Shown in pieces: positions 9,650 to 17,983 of a stretch of DNA of 60,968 nucleotides. Source of the stretch: a virus; IMG/VR virus record IMGVR_UViG_3300025886_000021, positions 1-60,968 of that record. One strand, given 5' to 3'. The position numbers and the translations under genes are program-made. The notes beneath the pieces are model-generated. The model ran no database searches. It was given only the letters and a program-made list of their open reading frames with translations, and was not told the DNA's origin. Numbering within the stretch: position 1 is the stretch's first letter; each line of letters begins with the position of its first letter.

Positions 9650-9889
9650 TTAATCGTATTGATGTATATCTCGGATTTTCTGCATATATTTTGCATTAAT
9701 TAATTGAGCTCTACGCTTTACACTAGGTTTTGAAAATGTTCTATTTTCTTTAACTGCGTCTAATACGCCTAGTTGTTTCATTTTTCGTTTAAATGATCTC
9801 AATGCAAATGATATGTCTCGATCTACAACTGCTATTGCCGTAGGTGCACCTGGTACGATGCTTTTGTGATGTTTTTGTTTTTTACTCAT
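9650..9889 (-). CDS. rpsU: Ribosomal protein bS21 homologue
   Basis: 79 aa from the ATG at 9887..9889 (MSKKQKHHKS). An open frame extends further upstream, but the extra codons overlap the preceding gene and have no Shine-Dalgarno. The core VDRDISFALRSFKRKMKQLG, then VLDAVKENRTFSKPSVKRR, matches the bS21 pattern (FxxALRxFKRxxxxxGVLxxxRxRxxxxKPSxxRR). bS21 sits at the mRNA exit/anti-Shine-Dalgarno region of the 30S subunit and exchanges readily. Phage-encoded copies are known from marine and large phages and are thought to bias initiation toward phage mRNAs. It lies in the prohead operon, followed by a terminator. Confidence 0.88.
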   Translation of the reverse strand: MSKKQKHHKSIVPGAPTAIAVVDRDISFALRSFKRKMKQLGVLDAVKENRTFSKPSVKRRAQLINAKYMQKIRDIHQYD

Positions 9890-9899
9890 ATAACTTGTT

Positions 9900-10391
9900 T
9901 TAAATTTTTCTTTTAGGTGGCATTCTTCTTGCAGGTGGTTTCTTTTTGCTTCTTGGTGCTTGAAATGCAAATTTAACTAGTTCTGGCATTTGTGAAAAAT
10001 ATCCTTGAATCTTTTGTGATTCGCTGCCTGGATCTTCTCCTAAACGAAAATAAAAGTATCCTGTTAATCCAGATCGAGAACGTTCGTGTTTGATAATAGT
10101 AAAGCCTTTTTTAGTAGTCCAACGTTGCAAATCTTTAGCAACTGCGGCAGCTTCTTGTGGATCTCGCAATCGATACATAACATGACCATTATAGTCTGTA
10201 ATGTTGTTAGTTAATTGAGCTTCGTCTAATGATGGGTTATAACTGCCGTTCACTTCTAATTTTGCTGCGTCTTTGAAATCTTTCATATTTTGCGTTAAAT
10301 CTGGAAGTATTGTATTTAATTCTTTTGCTTCTGCAGAAGAAATTTCATTCAACCCAAAAAAGTCTCGATACAATTTTTTAAACTTACTCAT
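9900..10391 (-). CDS. Putative head-internal or core protein
   Basis: I place the start at the second ATG (MSKFKKLYRDFFGLNEISSAE), which has AAAAG at a proper distance; the other ATG is six bases upstream. The protein is 163 aa. The N-terminal amphipathic stretch ending GLNE has an L-x-E site like a T4 capsid-targeting peptide. The middle has GHVMYRLRDPQEAAAVAKDL and the C-terminus is a very basic Lys/Arg/Pro tail suited to DNA contact. It is flanked by prohead genes. The family is not recognised; a core role is inferred from tag and neighbourhood. Confidence 0.65.
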   Translation of the reverse strand: MSKFKKLYRDFFGLNEISSAEAKELNTILPDLTQNMKDFKDAAKLEVNGSYNPSLDEAQLTNNITDYNGHVMYRLRDPQEAAAVAKDLQRWTTKKGFTIIKHERSRSGLTGYFYFRLGEDPGSESQKIQGYFSQMPELVKFAFQAPRSKKKPPARRMPPKRKI

Positions 10392-10409
10392 TATCATTCT
10401 TTTATATTA

Positions 10410-10418
10410 TATAAATAT
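10410..10418 (-). promoter_or_regulatory. Late-promoter-like element
   Basis: ATATTTATA on the coding strand within an AT-rich gap, just upstream of the 163-aa gene that leads into bS21. Confidence 0.55.
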
Positions 10419-10435
10419 ATATTCAATTATCCAAA

Positions 10436-10843
10436 TTAAAAGTATTTATTTAATCCTTCGCCAATATCATTTAGTGCAGCTTCCATTTTACGTTCATTAA
10501 TAACAACTTCTGTTGCAGCTTTTTTTAGCTCATTAACTGCGGCTGTTACATAATTCAGTCTGCGCTTTTCCGCTACTTTCTCTAACATTTCATTTTGCGA
10601 TTCACCAATCATACGTTCCGCAGTCTCAACCATTTTGCTAACACCGTTAACCATTTTTTCTAGATTTCTTTTAGTTACCATCGCATCAACTGTTTCTTCA
10701 TATCTAGATATAGCTTCTGAAAATTCTTGTTTTTCTTCTTCTGTTAATGCAGCCGGTTGCTCACCGAATACCGTTTCTTTTTTCAAATGTTGCTCATACA
10801 ATATATCTCGTATAGCGTTTAAATTTTTAGATTCAAATTTCAT
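10436..10843 (-). CDS. Small helical prohead-operon protein
   Basis: I choose the ATG at 10843 (MKFESKNLNAIRDILYEQ, 135 aa) because AGGATATAAC precedes it. A start at 10870 would lie inside the protease gene without a Shine-Dalgarno. The protein is almost entirely charged and probably helical (KRNLEKMVNGVSKMVETAER, NYVTAAVNELKKAATEVV). ILYE near the N-terminus fits the gp21 L-x-E consensus. It lies directly after the protease gene (TAAC-ATG), so it may be a small core or scaffold component like T4 gp67/gp68. No specific homology was recognised. Confidence 0.68.
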   Translation of the reverse strand: MKFESKNLNAIRDILYEQHLKKETVFGEQPAALTEEEKQEFSEAISRYEETVDAMVTKRNLEKMVNGVSKMVETAERMIGESQNEMLEKVAEKRRLNYVTAAVNELKKAATEVVINERKMEAALNDIGEGLNKYF

Positions 10844-10844
10844 G

Positions 10845-11465
10845 TTATATCCTACATTTACCATCTTCACATAGTATTGATGTGATTATGTCGTTTACTT
10901 TTTTATATTTATTTGTTTTATTTTTTTCGACTGACTCTTTCATCATTCCCATGAATGCACCTTGCGTCGACGGGTTACTAACAAAATCCCAACAAATCAA
11001 TTCAAAATCGTCTTGTACTTCTACAATGCCTTCATTTCTAAGTTCTTTTACGCTACCGAGGCCTCTACTAGAAATACCCAACGTAATACCTTCTTTAAAC
11101 AATGACTTTAATATTTTTCCAGATGGTGTATCTAATACTTGAACTACGCCTTTTAAATCGTCGCCTTCCCACCATATTTTTAAAACATTGTGAGACACGT
11201 TGTTTAAATTGACAACACTTGACTCTGGATGATCTAATTCACCTAGAGCTCTGTTTTGATCTATATATTCTTTCTGATATCTCTGACATTCTCGCATTAA
11301 TATATTTTTAGGATAGACTCTACCATTTTGGTTTTTTGCACCTGAACGTTGCAATATACCTTGAACTACAAATCCTCCTGGGATTCCATATTTAGCACCA
11401 TTTGACTCATTGAGTGACCCAATTGGATTAAATTGCATGTATTCTACTAATAATGGTTTTGACAT
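10845..11465 (-). CDS. Prohead protease, gp21-like
   Basis: 206 aa, ATG with AGGAGAG upstream. It carries the prohead serine-protease signature: His in GELDHPES (H79), the nucleophile Ser in LGISSRGLGS (about residues 132-133), and an acidic partner in the ELICWDFVSNPS segment. T4 gp21 (212 aa) has the same size and cleaves scaffold, capsid and internal proteins after (L/I)-x-E. The protease contains its own SLNES site near residue 20, so it may process itself. It sits downstream of the portal and two core genes and upstream of scaffold and capsid, the T4 order. Confidence 0.92.
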   Translation of the reverse strand: MSKPLLVEYMQFNPIGSLNESNGAKYGIPGGFVVQGILQRSGAKNQNGRVYPKNILMRECQRYQKEYIDQNRALGELDHPESSVVNLNNVSHNVLKIWWEGDDLKGVVQVLDTPSGKILKSLFKEGITLGISSRGLGSVKELRNEGIVEVQDDFELICWDFVSNPSTQGAFMGMMKESVEKNKTNKYKKVNDIITSILCEDGKCRI

Positions 11466-11466
11466 C

Positions 11467-12267
11467 TTACTCTCCTAATGATCTAACTCGCTCTGATATT
11501 TTAATTAATCGCTCTGATATTTTTCTTAAAGCATTATGTGTTCCGCTACTAAAGCCAGAATGTGATATTCCAGACTCAGTTTTTAATCTGCCAGTATATT
11601 TAACAGTCTCTTCAATTTCTTTTAGTTTTTTAGCTACTTCTCTAATAGACGCATTAACAGTTTTAGAAGGACTAGAATTTTTTTTGCCTAAAGCAAAATC
11701 TCGATATCCTTCTATAAGTTGTTCATATTTAGTATCCATGGCTTCCTGTACATAATCATATTCCGTATGAAGTTTTGTTTTAGGAGCATCAGTATATCCT
11801 GTGCTTTGGTTAAGGTTAGGATTTGTTTGTTTTCGTTTAGCAACAAAATTCTTCGTCATATATGCACCAGCTCCAGCTGATGTGGAAGCTTCGTCTACTT
11901 CTTTATCCATTGCTGCGTCTATTGCTTCTCCGCGTGCTTGTTCCCAACTAGACAATTCTCCATCATCATTTAAATCGGATTTTGCATCTACTGCTTCGTT
12001 TTTAGCACATCGTTGACATTCGTCTTTTATATGTGACGTTAATTTTCCAGAACATTTTTCACAAGTTTTATATTCCCAATCATCTCGATTTTTACCAGCG
12101 GCACTTTGCATAGCAGCTTTTGAAGTTTTACTCATGGCTTTTTTAATAGCATTATCTTTTACACCTCTATACTCGTCTGAATCAGATTCTTGGTTGCCAT
12201 CACCGTCCCAATCTTTTTCAGTAAGAGCTTTAAAGCTTTCGTCTATTTGTTTCAAAAATGATTTCAT
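11467..12267 (-). CDS. Tagged head-core protein with EF-hand-like loops and Cys4 cluster
   Basis: 266 aa. The N-terminus MKSFLKQIDESFKALTEKD carries I-x-E and L-x-E sites and resembles T4 capsid-targeting peptides. Residues 19-29 (DWDGDGNQESD) and 98-109 (DLNDDGELSSWE) look like EF-hand/dockerin calcium loops. Between them is CEKC..CQRC (C69, C72, C84, C87), a probable zinc-binding knuckle. The C-terminal 80 residues are Lys/Arg-rich helices. The gene lies in the gp67/gp68 position between portal and protease and overlaps the upstream gene by 4 bases. The core-protein role is inferred. Confidence 0.7.
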   Translation of the reverse strand: MKSFLKQIDESFKALTEKDWDGDGNQESDSDEYRGVKDNAIKKAMSKTSKAAMQSAAGKNRDDWEYKTCEKCSGKLTSHIKDECQRCAKNEAVDAKSDLNDDGELSSWEQARGEAIDAAMDKEVDEASTSAGAGAYMTKNFVAKRKQTNPNLNQSTGYTDAPKTKLHTEYDYVQEAMDTKYEQLIEGYRDFALGKKNSSPSKTVNASIREVAKKLKEIEETVKYTGRLKTESGISHSGFSSGTHNALRKISERLIKISERVRSLGE

Positions 12268-13115
12268 TTGTGCACTCCATTTAATTCATCTATCAAGTCC
12301 ATGTAACGCATTAAAGAAACTATATTAGATTCATTTAAATGTTTCATTGTTTCTACATTGCATAGCATTTCAGAAAGCCGTTGTACTTTAATTTTAGTTA
12401 CCTTTTCGTTGATGCGATTTGCATGTTCCGATAATCTCTTTTTCAATGTTGGTATAACTTTGCTAACATATTGTTTTAGTGATTCTGAATCATTGACATT
12501 GGTAATATATTGATTCAACAATTGTTTTTGTGATTCAGATAATACCGAATACTTGTCATTGAATTTGTCTATCATTATTTTATATGTTAATAAACGATCG
12601 GTTTTTTCTTGTTTCGAAAATGTTTCTAACAATGTGTCTTGTTTAGGTTTCGAATTTGCTTTTGGCAATGTGTTTTCAACAATAACATTTTTACATTGCA
12701 TCAAGCGTTTTGGGTTGTCTGTTTCTTTGTATTCAAACAACAAGTATATGGATGCCAATTCTTTGTAATTATTGATATGCATCTTAGCCAAGTCTTCAAA
12801 AACAAATTGTTCTGATATTTCTTTGACTAAATTATATTTCTGTCTTTTTAATACACTCTGATTTATTTTTGAATGTGTATGTTTGATAGTATTAATATAA
12901 TCTAAAGCACGTGCTTCTGTTTTATGTTGTTCTTTCAATAATCCATTATACAATTGGAGCTCTTTGGCTAACTCAGTGTTTTTGCCAAAATACTTTTTAA
13001 TAATGTCTATAGTTACTGATTTGTCTGACGTCATTGTTTCAGACGTTAACTTGCGAACTAGCATTTCAAATAAAATGCCGGTGTTCTTGTATTTTGAATG
13101 TTTTAGTTTTTTCAT
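12264..13115 (-). CDS. Conserved head-operon protein downstream of portal
   Basis: 283 aa, lysine-rich and probably all-helical, beginning MKKLKHSKYKNTGILFEMLV. No signal peptide, membrane segment or catalytic motif was noticed. Its 3' end overlaps the next core gene by 4 bases (ATGA type), implying translational coupling. Position between portal and protease matches the T4 gp67/gp68 slot, but it is much larger than either. Likely a head-assembly factor; no confident family assignment. Confidence 0.72.
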   Translation of the reverse strand: MKKLKHSKYKNTGILFEMLVRKLTSETMTSDKSVTIDIIKKYFGKNTELAKELQLYNGLLKEQHKTEARALDYINTIKHTHSKINQSVLKRQKYNLVKEISEQFVFEDLAKMHINNYKELASIYLLFEYKETDNPKRLMQCKNVIVENTLPKANSKPKQDTLLETFSKQEKTDRLLTYKIMIDKFNDKYSVLSESQKQLLNQYITNVNDSESLKQYVSKVIPTLKKRLSEHANRINEKVTKIKVQRLSEMLCNVETMKHLNESNIVSLMRYMDLIDELNGVHK

Positions 13116-13141
13116 ACTGAAGCCAGTAGTTTTCTTTTATT

Positions 13142-13150
13142 TATAAATAT
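13142..13150 (-). promoter_or_regulatory. Late-promoter-like element
   Basis: ATATTTATA on the coding strand, 26 bases before the 283-aa gene, in the gap after the portal stop. Confidence 0.5.
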
Positions 13151-13158
13151 GTACGAAT

Positions 13159-14988
13159 CTATAAAATATTGTTCTCATCTAACATTGTTCCTGAATCTTC
13201 GTCATTACTAGATGATTTAAGTGTCTCTGTTATGATTTTTGATCCTTTTTTCTTCTTAAAATAATTGATAACGCTTTTACTTTCAGACGTCATTGACATT
13301 TTTCTTTGTCGAACATCTGGTTGAAATGCAGTTTTTTGATTTTCTGGGTCAAATGCCTGTTTAATTGTTTTGTTACCAAGCGGATCCCATCCCATTTCAT
13401 TTTGATGTTGTCCCGACTTGATTCCTTCATATGGTCGACCTCCTACGTCTTTATCTTCAACTTCATCAGAGCTCATATGCATTGATGCTAAGTCGTGTGG
13501 AGTGCCATAAGATGCTCCAGTTATTGTAGGATCATTTCCTTCTTGTTCAATTTGATTTTGTCGGAAACGAAGTTTCAAGTCTTCTATAACATTGGTTCTT
13601 TCTTGCAGCCATTGTTCTTCGGACATGTTGAATATGAATTCATATATGTATTTATCTGATACCAACTTGCTGTCTTTCATTGTGTTAGCAAGATTTATTT
13701 TTTCGTTCATCAATGCAACTTTTTGTTGATCATATATGATGGATGGTGATGTTAGTGACAAGTCAAAATTAACCAGATCTTCGCCTTCATATCCTTGCGA
13801 TGCAAGATGCACTATACCAATTTTATATAGTTCAGAAACAATAATTTTTTGTATGCGTTCTATTGTTCGGGCGAATCGCATATCCATTGATGCTAATGTA
13901 GTTTTACCTTCAACACCTTCATCAAAACCTAGGAAAGGCTTTGGTATCTTGAGAGCAGCCATCATCTTGTTTTTCACATACTCAATATCTTCAGTACCAG
14001 TCCATGTCATTCCTGGTAGTGTGTCTATTTGCGTTTGTGAATTGCCTCCCCTAACCGGTAAAAAGAAGTCTTCAATCATGTTATTGAGATTGAATTTCAA
14101 ATTGTAATTACCTGTTTTTTGATCGACGTGTGGAATTTTTTTCATCTTGTTGATAATTTGTTCCATGAATGTGTCTACTTCATTAGGTGGTATGTTACCT
14201 ATGTCTATCTTGAATATACGCTTCTCTGGTGCTCTCATTATTCTGTGTATGAGCATTGCATCTTCAAGCATGGTTAGTTTTTGAAACTCTTGTCTTGCTC
14301 CTTCTAACATGGAACGGCCATATGGTAAAAAGTTAGAATCTGATAGCAGTCGGAAATGGGCAATTTCGAAAGTATCATACCATTCTTCTGCGGTTGATAT
14401 ATGTTTAAACTTTATATCATATTCGCCAGTTTCACTATCATATTCTTCATAACGTTCAATTTCATAAGTAGAAAGTGGATGTGCATTTATTATTCCAATC
14501 TCGTCTGCAATATCTAGTTTTAAGAAGAAATCTCCATACTTTGTTACGTTTCTAATCCATGACCACATATTAAAGTCAATGTTTAATATGTCGTAAAACA
14601 AGTTGTAAAGTACTTTTTGCAGCTTACTATCATTGGTCTTGATAGTCAATATATCTCCGAATTGGTCTTCCAATGTAGATTCATCAGAATATATATCTAA
14701 TGCAGAATGAATAATTGGATCGCGGTCCATCATTTCATAATCAGTATACAATTGTATACGATTTTGGTGCATATAGTAATTAGAGTCATACCCACCATGT
14801 AGCCCTCCAACTTTGTGTTTAGTTGAACCATGAAGCCTGGTATATCTGTCGGCTAATTTAGTATGAGCTAAGTTTCCGCCGTTCTGTAATCGATTAGTAT
14901 CAACTACTCGGAGCTTATCTTTTCCAACTGCTCGTACTATAACATTGGTACGAAACAAATTTCTTAAACGTTTTCTTAACGACGCCAT
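13159..14988 (-). CDS. Portal protein, gp20-like
   Basis: 609 aa (T4 gp20: 524 aa). T4-like portal hallmarks include DPIIHSALDIYSDEST near residue 90, HRIMRAPEKRIFKIDIGNIP and LPGMTWTGTEDIEYVKNKM in the middle, and KIPKPFLGFDEGVEGK. The C-terminus is extended and polar and includes IITETLKSS. Portals form the dodecameric DNA channel at one capsid vertex, bind the terminase during packaging and nucleate prohead assembly. It lies directly downstream of the large terminase gene with a late-promoter-like element between them. Confidence 0.94.
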   Translation of the reverse strand: MASLRKRLRNLFRTNVIVRAVGKDKLRVVDTNRLQNGGNLAHTKLADRYTRLHGSTKHKVGGLHGGYDSNYYMHQNRIQLYTDYEMMDRDPIIHSALDIYSDESTLEDQFGDILTIKTNDSKLQKVLYNLFYDILNIDFNMWSWIRNVTKYGDFFLKLDIADEIGIINAHPLSTYEIERYEEYDSETGEYDIKFKHISTAEEWYDTFEIAHFRLLSDSNFLPYGRSMLEGARQEFQKLTMLEDAMLIHRIMRAPEKRIFKIDIGNIPPNEVDTFMEQIINKMKKIPHVDQKTGNYNLKFNLNNMIEDFFLPVRGGNSQTQIDTLPGMTWTGTEDIEYVKNKMMAALKIPKPFLGFDEGVEGKTTLASMDMRFARTIERIQKIIVSELYKIGIVHLASQGYEGEDLVNFDLSLTSPSIIYDQQKVALMNEKINLANTMKDSKLVSDKYIYEFIFNMSEEQWLQERTNVIEDLKLRFRQNQIEQEGNDPTITGASYGTPHDLASMHMSSDEVEDKDVGGRPYEGIKSGQHQNEMGWDPLGNKTIKQAFDPENQKTAFQPDVRQRKMSMTSESKSVINYFKKKKGSKIITETLKSSSNDEDSGTMLDENNIL

Positions 14989-15004
14989 AATGTATTTCTT
15001 TTAT

Positions 15005-15013
15005 TATAAATAT
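15005..15013 (-). promoter_or_regulatory. Late-promoter-like element upstream of portal
   Basis: ATATTTATA on the coding strand, 16 bases before the portal ATG, in a 50-base gap after terminase. Confidence 0.6.
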
Positions 15014-15038
15014 AACTAATTAAAGATCCAAGCAATTT

Positions 15039-16619
15039 TTATATTAACCAGGTTAAATCTTCGCCATCTTTGCCATTGTGCCAATCCCACCCTGAATCTT
15101 TGGGTCTGTTATTTGCAGTGTATATAACATTGTCGGATTTCTGAAATTGCGATAATGCTCGCTTGTTTAAATCAATTCCATGTTGTCTTAATTTTAAAGA
15201 AGTATCTCTGAGCCATAATCCTATACAAAAAGCCATTACTAAATCATCATTGTAACCTACTTGACTTTGTGCTTTGCCATTTAACCATATAAATACAAAT
15301 AGCTCTTGTATGAGTCGTTTACTGCGTATAACCGGTGTGTTTTCTCGCATATACATTTCTAATGCAGATATCATTAATGGACGAGTTCTGCTTGTTGTCG
15401 ACACTCCGGGAACCATTTTTGACTTGTCTTTCATGTCATATCCCTTTTGAAGTTGAACGTCTACATCTACATATCCATCGTCTTTATATGTATAAAATAA
15501 ATTTTCATAGTTTCTGTCTAATGCTGGTTGAATTGCTGCCCACCCTATATTTGCATTTTCAATTGCAAGTAAAGCATTGTTCCATTCTGTTGCAACTGTT
15601 ACTAACATGTTACCAAAATCTTTAGGTGGTATCTTGCCTTTATATTCAGCAACTTGTGTTACTGTTTCGACATCTAGAACGTGAAATGTAGACCAGTCTG
15701 CCGCATCGCCCCGAGCAACGTCAGCTACTACCACATAGTCTTTTGAATAGTCAGGATATTCCCATACCCAATATCCATTGTCAAATCCACGCTTTTCAAT
15801 TGGCTCACAGCATTTTTCTTCATATGATAAAAGTATTTTACCATCAACTACAGTGTGACCTGAACTAACAAAATCACAATCACATTCTTGAGCAGCACCA
15901 CGTTCACCTAATAATTGTGTTTGTTCATTACGCCATATTTGATCTCGATCTGGATGAACTGTCCAATGCAATTTAATGTTGTGCCATTGGGTTTGAGCAT
16001 TAGTCTCTCCATCTACCCAAGTTTTATGAAACCAATTACCGACACCATTTGGAGTAGATAAAACTACAGCGCCACCACCAGTTGATAGTGTTGCTTGTGA
16101 TGCTATCCATATCTCTTCAATGTTTCTGATAAAAGCGGCTTCATCTATTATTAATAAGGATAATGCTTCCGAACGTGCTCCTGTACCTGCACTTGATACT
16201 GCTTTAATTTGAGAACCATTTTTAAATTTTAAAGATAATTTGTTGTCTGCTTCTATAGTACCTTTCAACCAACTTGGTAAATTGTCATGCATTACTCGAA
16301 CTTTAGTTACCAGGTTCTTTGCTACTTCTTGTGTAGTTGCAATAACTAACACGTTAAAGTCTTCGTTAAACAACATGCTCCATAAAGCAAATCCTGCTGC
16401 TAATGTTGATATACCTAACTGTCTAGACTTCAATATAACACTGTATCTGTTGTCTCTGAGTTGTGATAATGAATCCTCTTGAAAGTCATATAAATTAAAT
16501 TTTATTTTGCCTCGCTTAGGATGTTGTATATAACAATATTGTCGCATAAAGAAAATTGGATCGGCAGCACACATTTGATATTGCTGTTGAATGATTTCTT
16601 TTATACTTGGATTTGCCAT
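15039..16619 (-). CDS. Terminase large subunit, gp17-like
   Basis: 526 aa (T4 gp17: 610). The ATPase domain has Walker A SRQLGIST (residues 65-72), the usual T4-like variant of SRQLGKT, Walker B LLIIDEAAF (about 155-163) and the coupling motif VVLSTPNG. The RNase-H-like nuclease domain has VVVADVARGD (D300), LLAIENANIG (E354) and a late acidic residue in YNDDLVMAFCIGLW. It pumps and cuts DNA at the portal. Ile replaces the usual Walker A lysine position, but R66 is present as in T4-type terminases. The start overlaps the stop of the upstream signal-peptide gene by one base. Confidence 0.96.
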   Translation of the reverse strand: MANPSIKEIIQQQYQMCAADPIFFMRQYCYIQHPKRGKIKFNLYDFQEDSLSQLRDNRYSVILKSRQLGISTLAAGFALWSMLFNEDFNVLVIATTQEVAKNLVTKVRVMHDNLPSWLKGTIEADNKLSLKFKNGSQIKAVSSAGTGARSEALSLLIIDEAAFIRNIEEIWIASQATLSTGGGAVVLSTPNGVGNWFHKTWVDGETNAQTQWHNIKLHWTVHPDRDQIWRNEQTQLLGERGAAQECDCDFVSSGHTVVDGKILLSYEEKCCEPIEKRGFDNGYWVWEYPDYSKDYVVVADVARGDAADWSTFHVLDVETVTQVAEYKGKIPPKDFGNMLVTVATEWNNALLAIENANIGWAAIQPALDRNYENLFYTYKDDGYVDVDVQLQKGYDMKDKSKMVPGVSTTSRTRPLMISALEMYMRENTPVIRSKRLIQELFVFIWLNGKAQSQVGYNDDLVMAFCIGLWLRDTSLKLRQHGIDLNKRALSQFQKSDNVIYTANNRPKDSGWDWHNGKDGEDLTWLI

Positions 16620-16999
16620 TATTGTATTACCTCTACTATAAATTTACCTGTTAATACTGTAGTTAATATTCCGGCACTAAACCATATAAATTTATGATTA
16701 TACCATTTAGGTTGTAAATGTTTTTGTTGTTTAACATATAGATTTATGTTTTCTTCAAGCAGATCAACTTGTTGTTGTTTGAATTGTAAATGTAATGAAT
16801 CCAATTGCAATAACTCATCTTGTTTTTGTATAACTGCATCTTGTTGATATATTAATGCATTGTTAACTGAGTCTTGATAATACAGTTCATTTAATGTTTC
16901 TGATATGTTTATTAATTGTTGTTCTGTGAAACAAGTATCAGATACAGTTTGTCCGAATACAGTTATTGGAAATAATATTGCAAAAATTAATTGTTTCAT
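16619..16999 (-). CDS. Exported coiled-coil protein with C-terminal membrane anchor (lysis candidate)
   Basis: 126 aa. A cleavable signal peptide (MKQLIFAILFPITVFGQ) is followed by a Gln/Leu-rich coiled coil (about residues 25-95, e.g. QQDAVIQKQDELLQLDSLHL). A transmembrane helix near the C-terminus (HKFIWFSAGILTTVLTGKFI) follows. The FGQ cleavage context resembles flavobacterial signal peptides. Coding overlaps both neighbours by a few bases. Together with the next membrane protein it resembles a spanin-like or envelope-disruption pair, but no family was recognised and a holin or receptor role is possible. Confidence 0.6.
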   Translation of the reverse strand: MKQLIFAILFPITVFGQTVSDTCFTEQQLINISETLNELYYQDSVNNALIYQQDAVIQKQDELLQLDSLHLQFKQQQVDLLEENINLYVKQQKHLQPKWYNHKFIWFSAGILTTVLTGKFIVEVIQ

Positions 17000-17331
17000 T
17001 TTTTTCTTTTAGTTTTTGAAACAATATTCTTTTTTGCGTCTGTTACAGATTTTTTTGGACGGCCGGGTTTACGTTTTACCGTTTTAGTTTTTTTGACTGT
17101 TTCTTTAAGATCAGTCAAATCTTGTTTAACTTTATGTTTTTGAGTTTTTAATTGATCTTCTTTACCTTTGACTCGTTCAATCTTTTTTTCGTTATCATCA
17201 ATTTTTTCTTGAATTTTTTCAGATTTTTTTCGTTTGAATAATCCTCCAAATGCTGATATAATTGCTATAGCTGAAATTATACCTCCAACAATCCAAAACC
17301 AATACATTTTAATCTTGTTCCAAATTTTCAT
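16996..17331 (-). CDS. Inner-membrane protein with long basic coiled-coil tail (lysis candidate)
   Basis: I prefer the ATG at 17331 (MKIWNKIKMYWFWIVGG, 111 aa) because GGAG lies 6 bases upstream; an ATG 12 bases earlier is possible. One transmembrane segment (about residues 9-28) is followed by a lysine/glutamate coiled coil and a very basic tail (KRKPGRPKKSV). KRKPGRPKK is an AT-hook-like GRP motif, so the tail could bind DNA or the membrane surface. It overlaps the upstream gene by about 20 bases and the downstream exported coiled-coil gene by 4. An inner-membrane plus exported coiled-coil pair suggests an i-spanin/o-spanin-like role; this is inference. Confidence 0.6.
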   Translation of the reverse strand: MKIWNKIKMYWFWIVGGIISAIAIISAFGGLFKRKKSEKIQEKIDDNEKKIERVKGKEDQLKTQKHKVKQDLTDLKETVKKTKTVKRKPGRPKKSVTDAKKNIVSKTKRKK

Positions 17332-17977
17332 TTTTTTCTCCATTTGTGTGTGTATCTAATTTATTTAAAAAGTTTTGTTTATACTCTTCAAATCCGTTTA
17401 TAACTTTTTCTTCAAACTCTTCGGGAGTCATTTGTGCTGCCCAAGACTCAGTATCTCCTTTGCCATTAATTACTAGTTTAGACGCTTCTGTATATACTTC
17501 CCGCAACATATTAACATCCTGTTCGGCTTTTTGCAACCATGCTAATGCATTAGCTCGAGTTTTTTCTTGAGCATATTCTTCAAATTTACCTTGTTTTTTT
17601 AATTCATGTTCCATGTCAATAACACAGTCAAAACACATTCCGTGTATTGCTCGCATTTTTTTGTTGAGATGATATGTTGGATCACACGTGCATGTTTCGT
17701 TTGGACAATTGGCAAATGTTTTTAATTCTTCTCGTACTTCACTTAATACTTCTGAATTTTTTGGCTTACGTGTTCGGAATCCATCGTGTTGCTCTACAAT
17801 GGTTATATTTCCATTTGCGTCGACAGTTTCCCACGTATCACCAATTTCATGATGTTCGTTTCGTTTTTGTGTTGCATCAGTATCACTGAATCCTACTGTT
17901 TTTTTGGTTTGAAATTTGTGTGTGCCATCGAGCATTTTTTCGATAGCTTTGATGTTTTGTAACTTGTTTTTTCCCAT
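17309..17977 (-). CDS. Cys-cluster protein upstream of terminase
   Basis: 222 aa. The central Cys-rich segment CPNETCTCDPTYHL...MCFDCV (C91, C96, C98, C115, C118, with H103) probably binds zinc. A helical C-terminal half follows (EKTRANALAWLQKAEQDVNM). The location just before the lysis-candidate pair and large terminase makes a packaging role, even a small-terminase function, conceivable. T4 gp16 has no such zinc cluster, so I do not assign it. The protein is soluble, with no signal peptide. Confidence 0.65.
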   Translation of the reverse strand: MGKNKLQNIKAIEKMLDGTHKFQTKKTVGFSDTDATQKRNEHHEIGDTWETVDANGNITIVEQHDGFRTRKPKNSEVLSEVREELKTFANCPNETCTCDPTYHLNKKMRAIHGMCFDCVIDMEHELKKQGKFEEYAQEKTRANALAWLQKAEQDVNMLREVYTEASKLVINGKGDTESWAAQMTPEEFEEKVINGFEEYKQNFLNKLDTHTNGEKNENLEQD

Positions 17978-17983
17978 ATTTTT

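Noticed and set aside
9890-9970. Longer bS21 start (MHFKHQEAKRN)
   Set aside because: The extra codons run in another phase over the end of the upstream gene, which supplies their basic composition; bS21 proteins are short and the ATG at 9889 fits.
10844-10870. Upstream start (MKMVNVGYN) for the 135-aa gene
   Set aside because: It lies inside the protease coding region without a Shine-Dalgarno, whereas the ATG at 10843 has AGGATATAAC directly before it.
16619-16999. Lipoprotein (o-spanin) call for the exported coiled-coil protein
   Set aside because: The signal peptide ends FGQT with no Cys at the cleavage site, so no lipobox supports it; kept as an exported, membrane-anchored protein.
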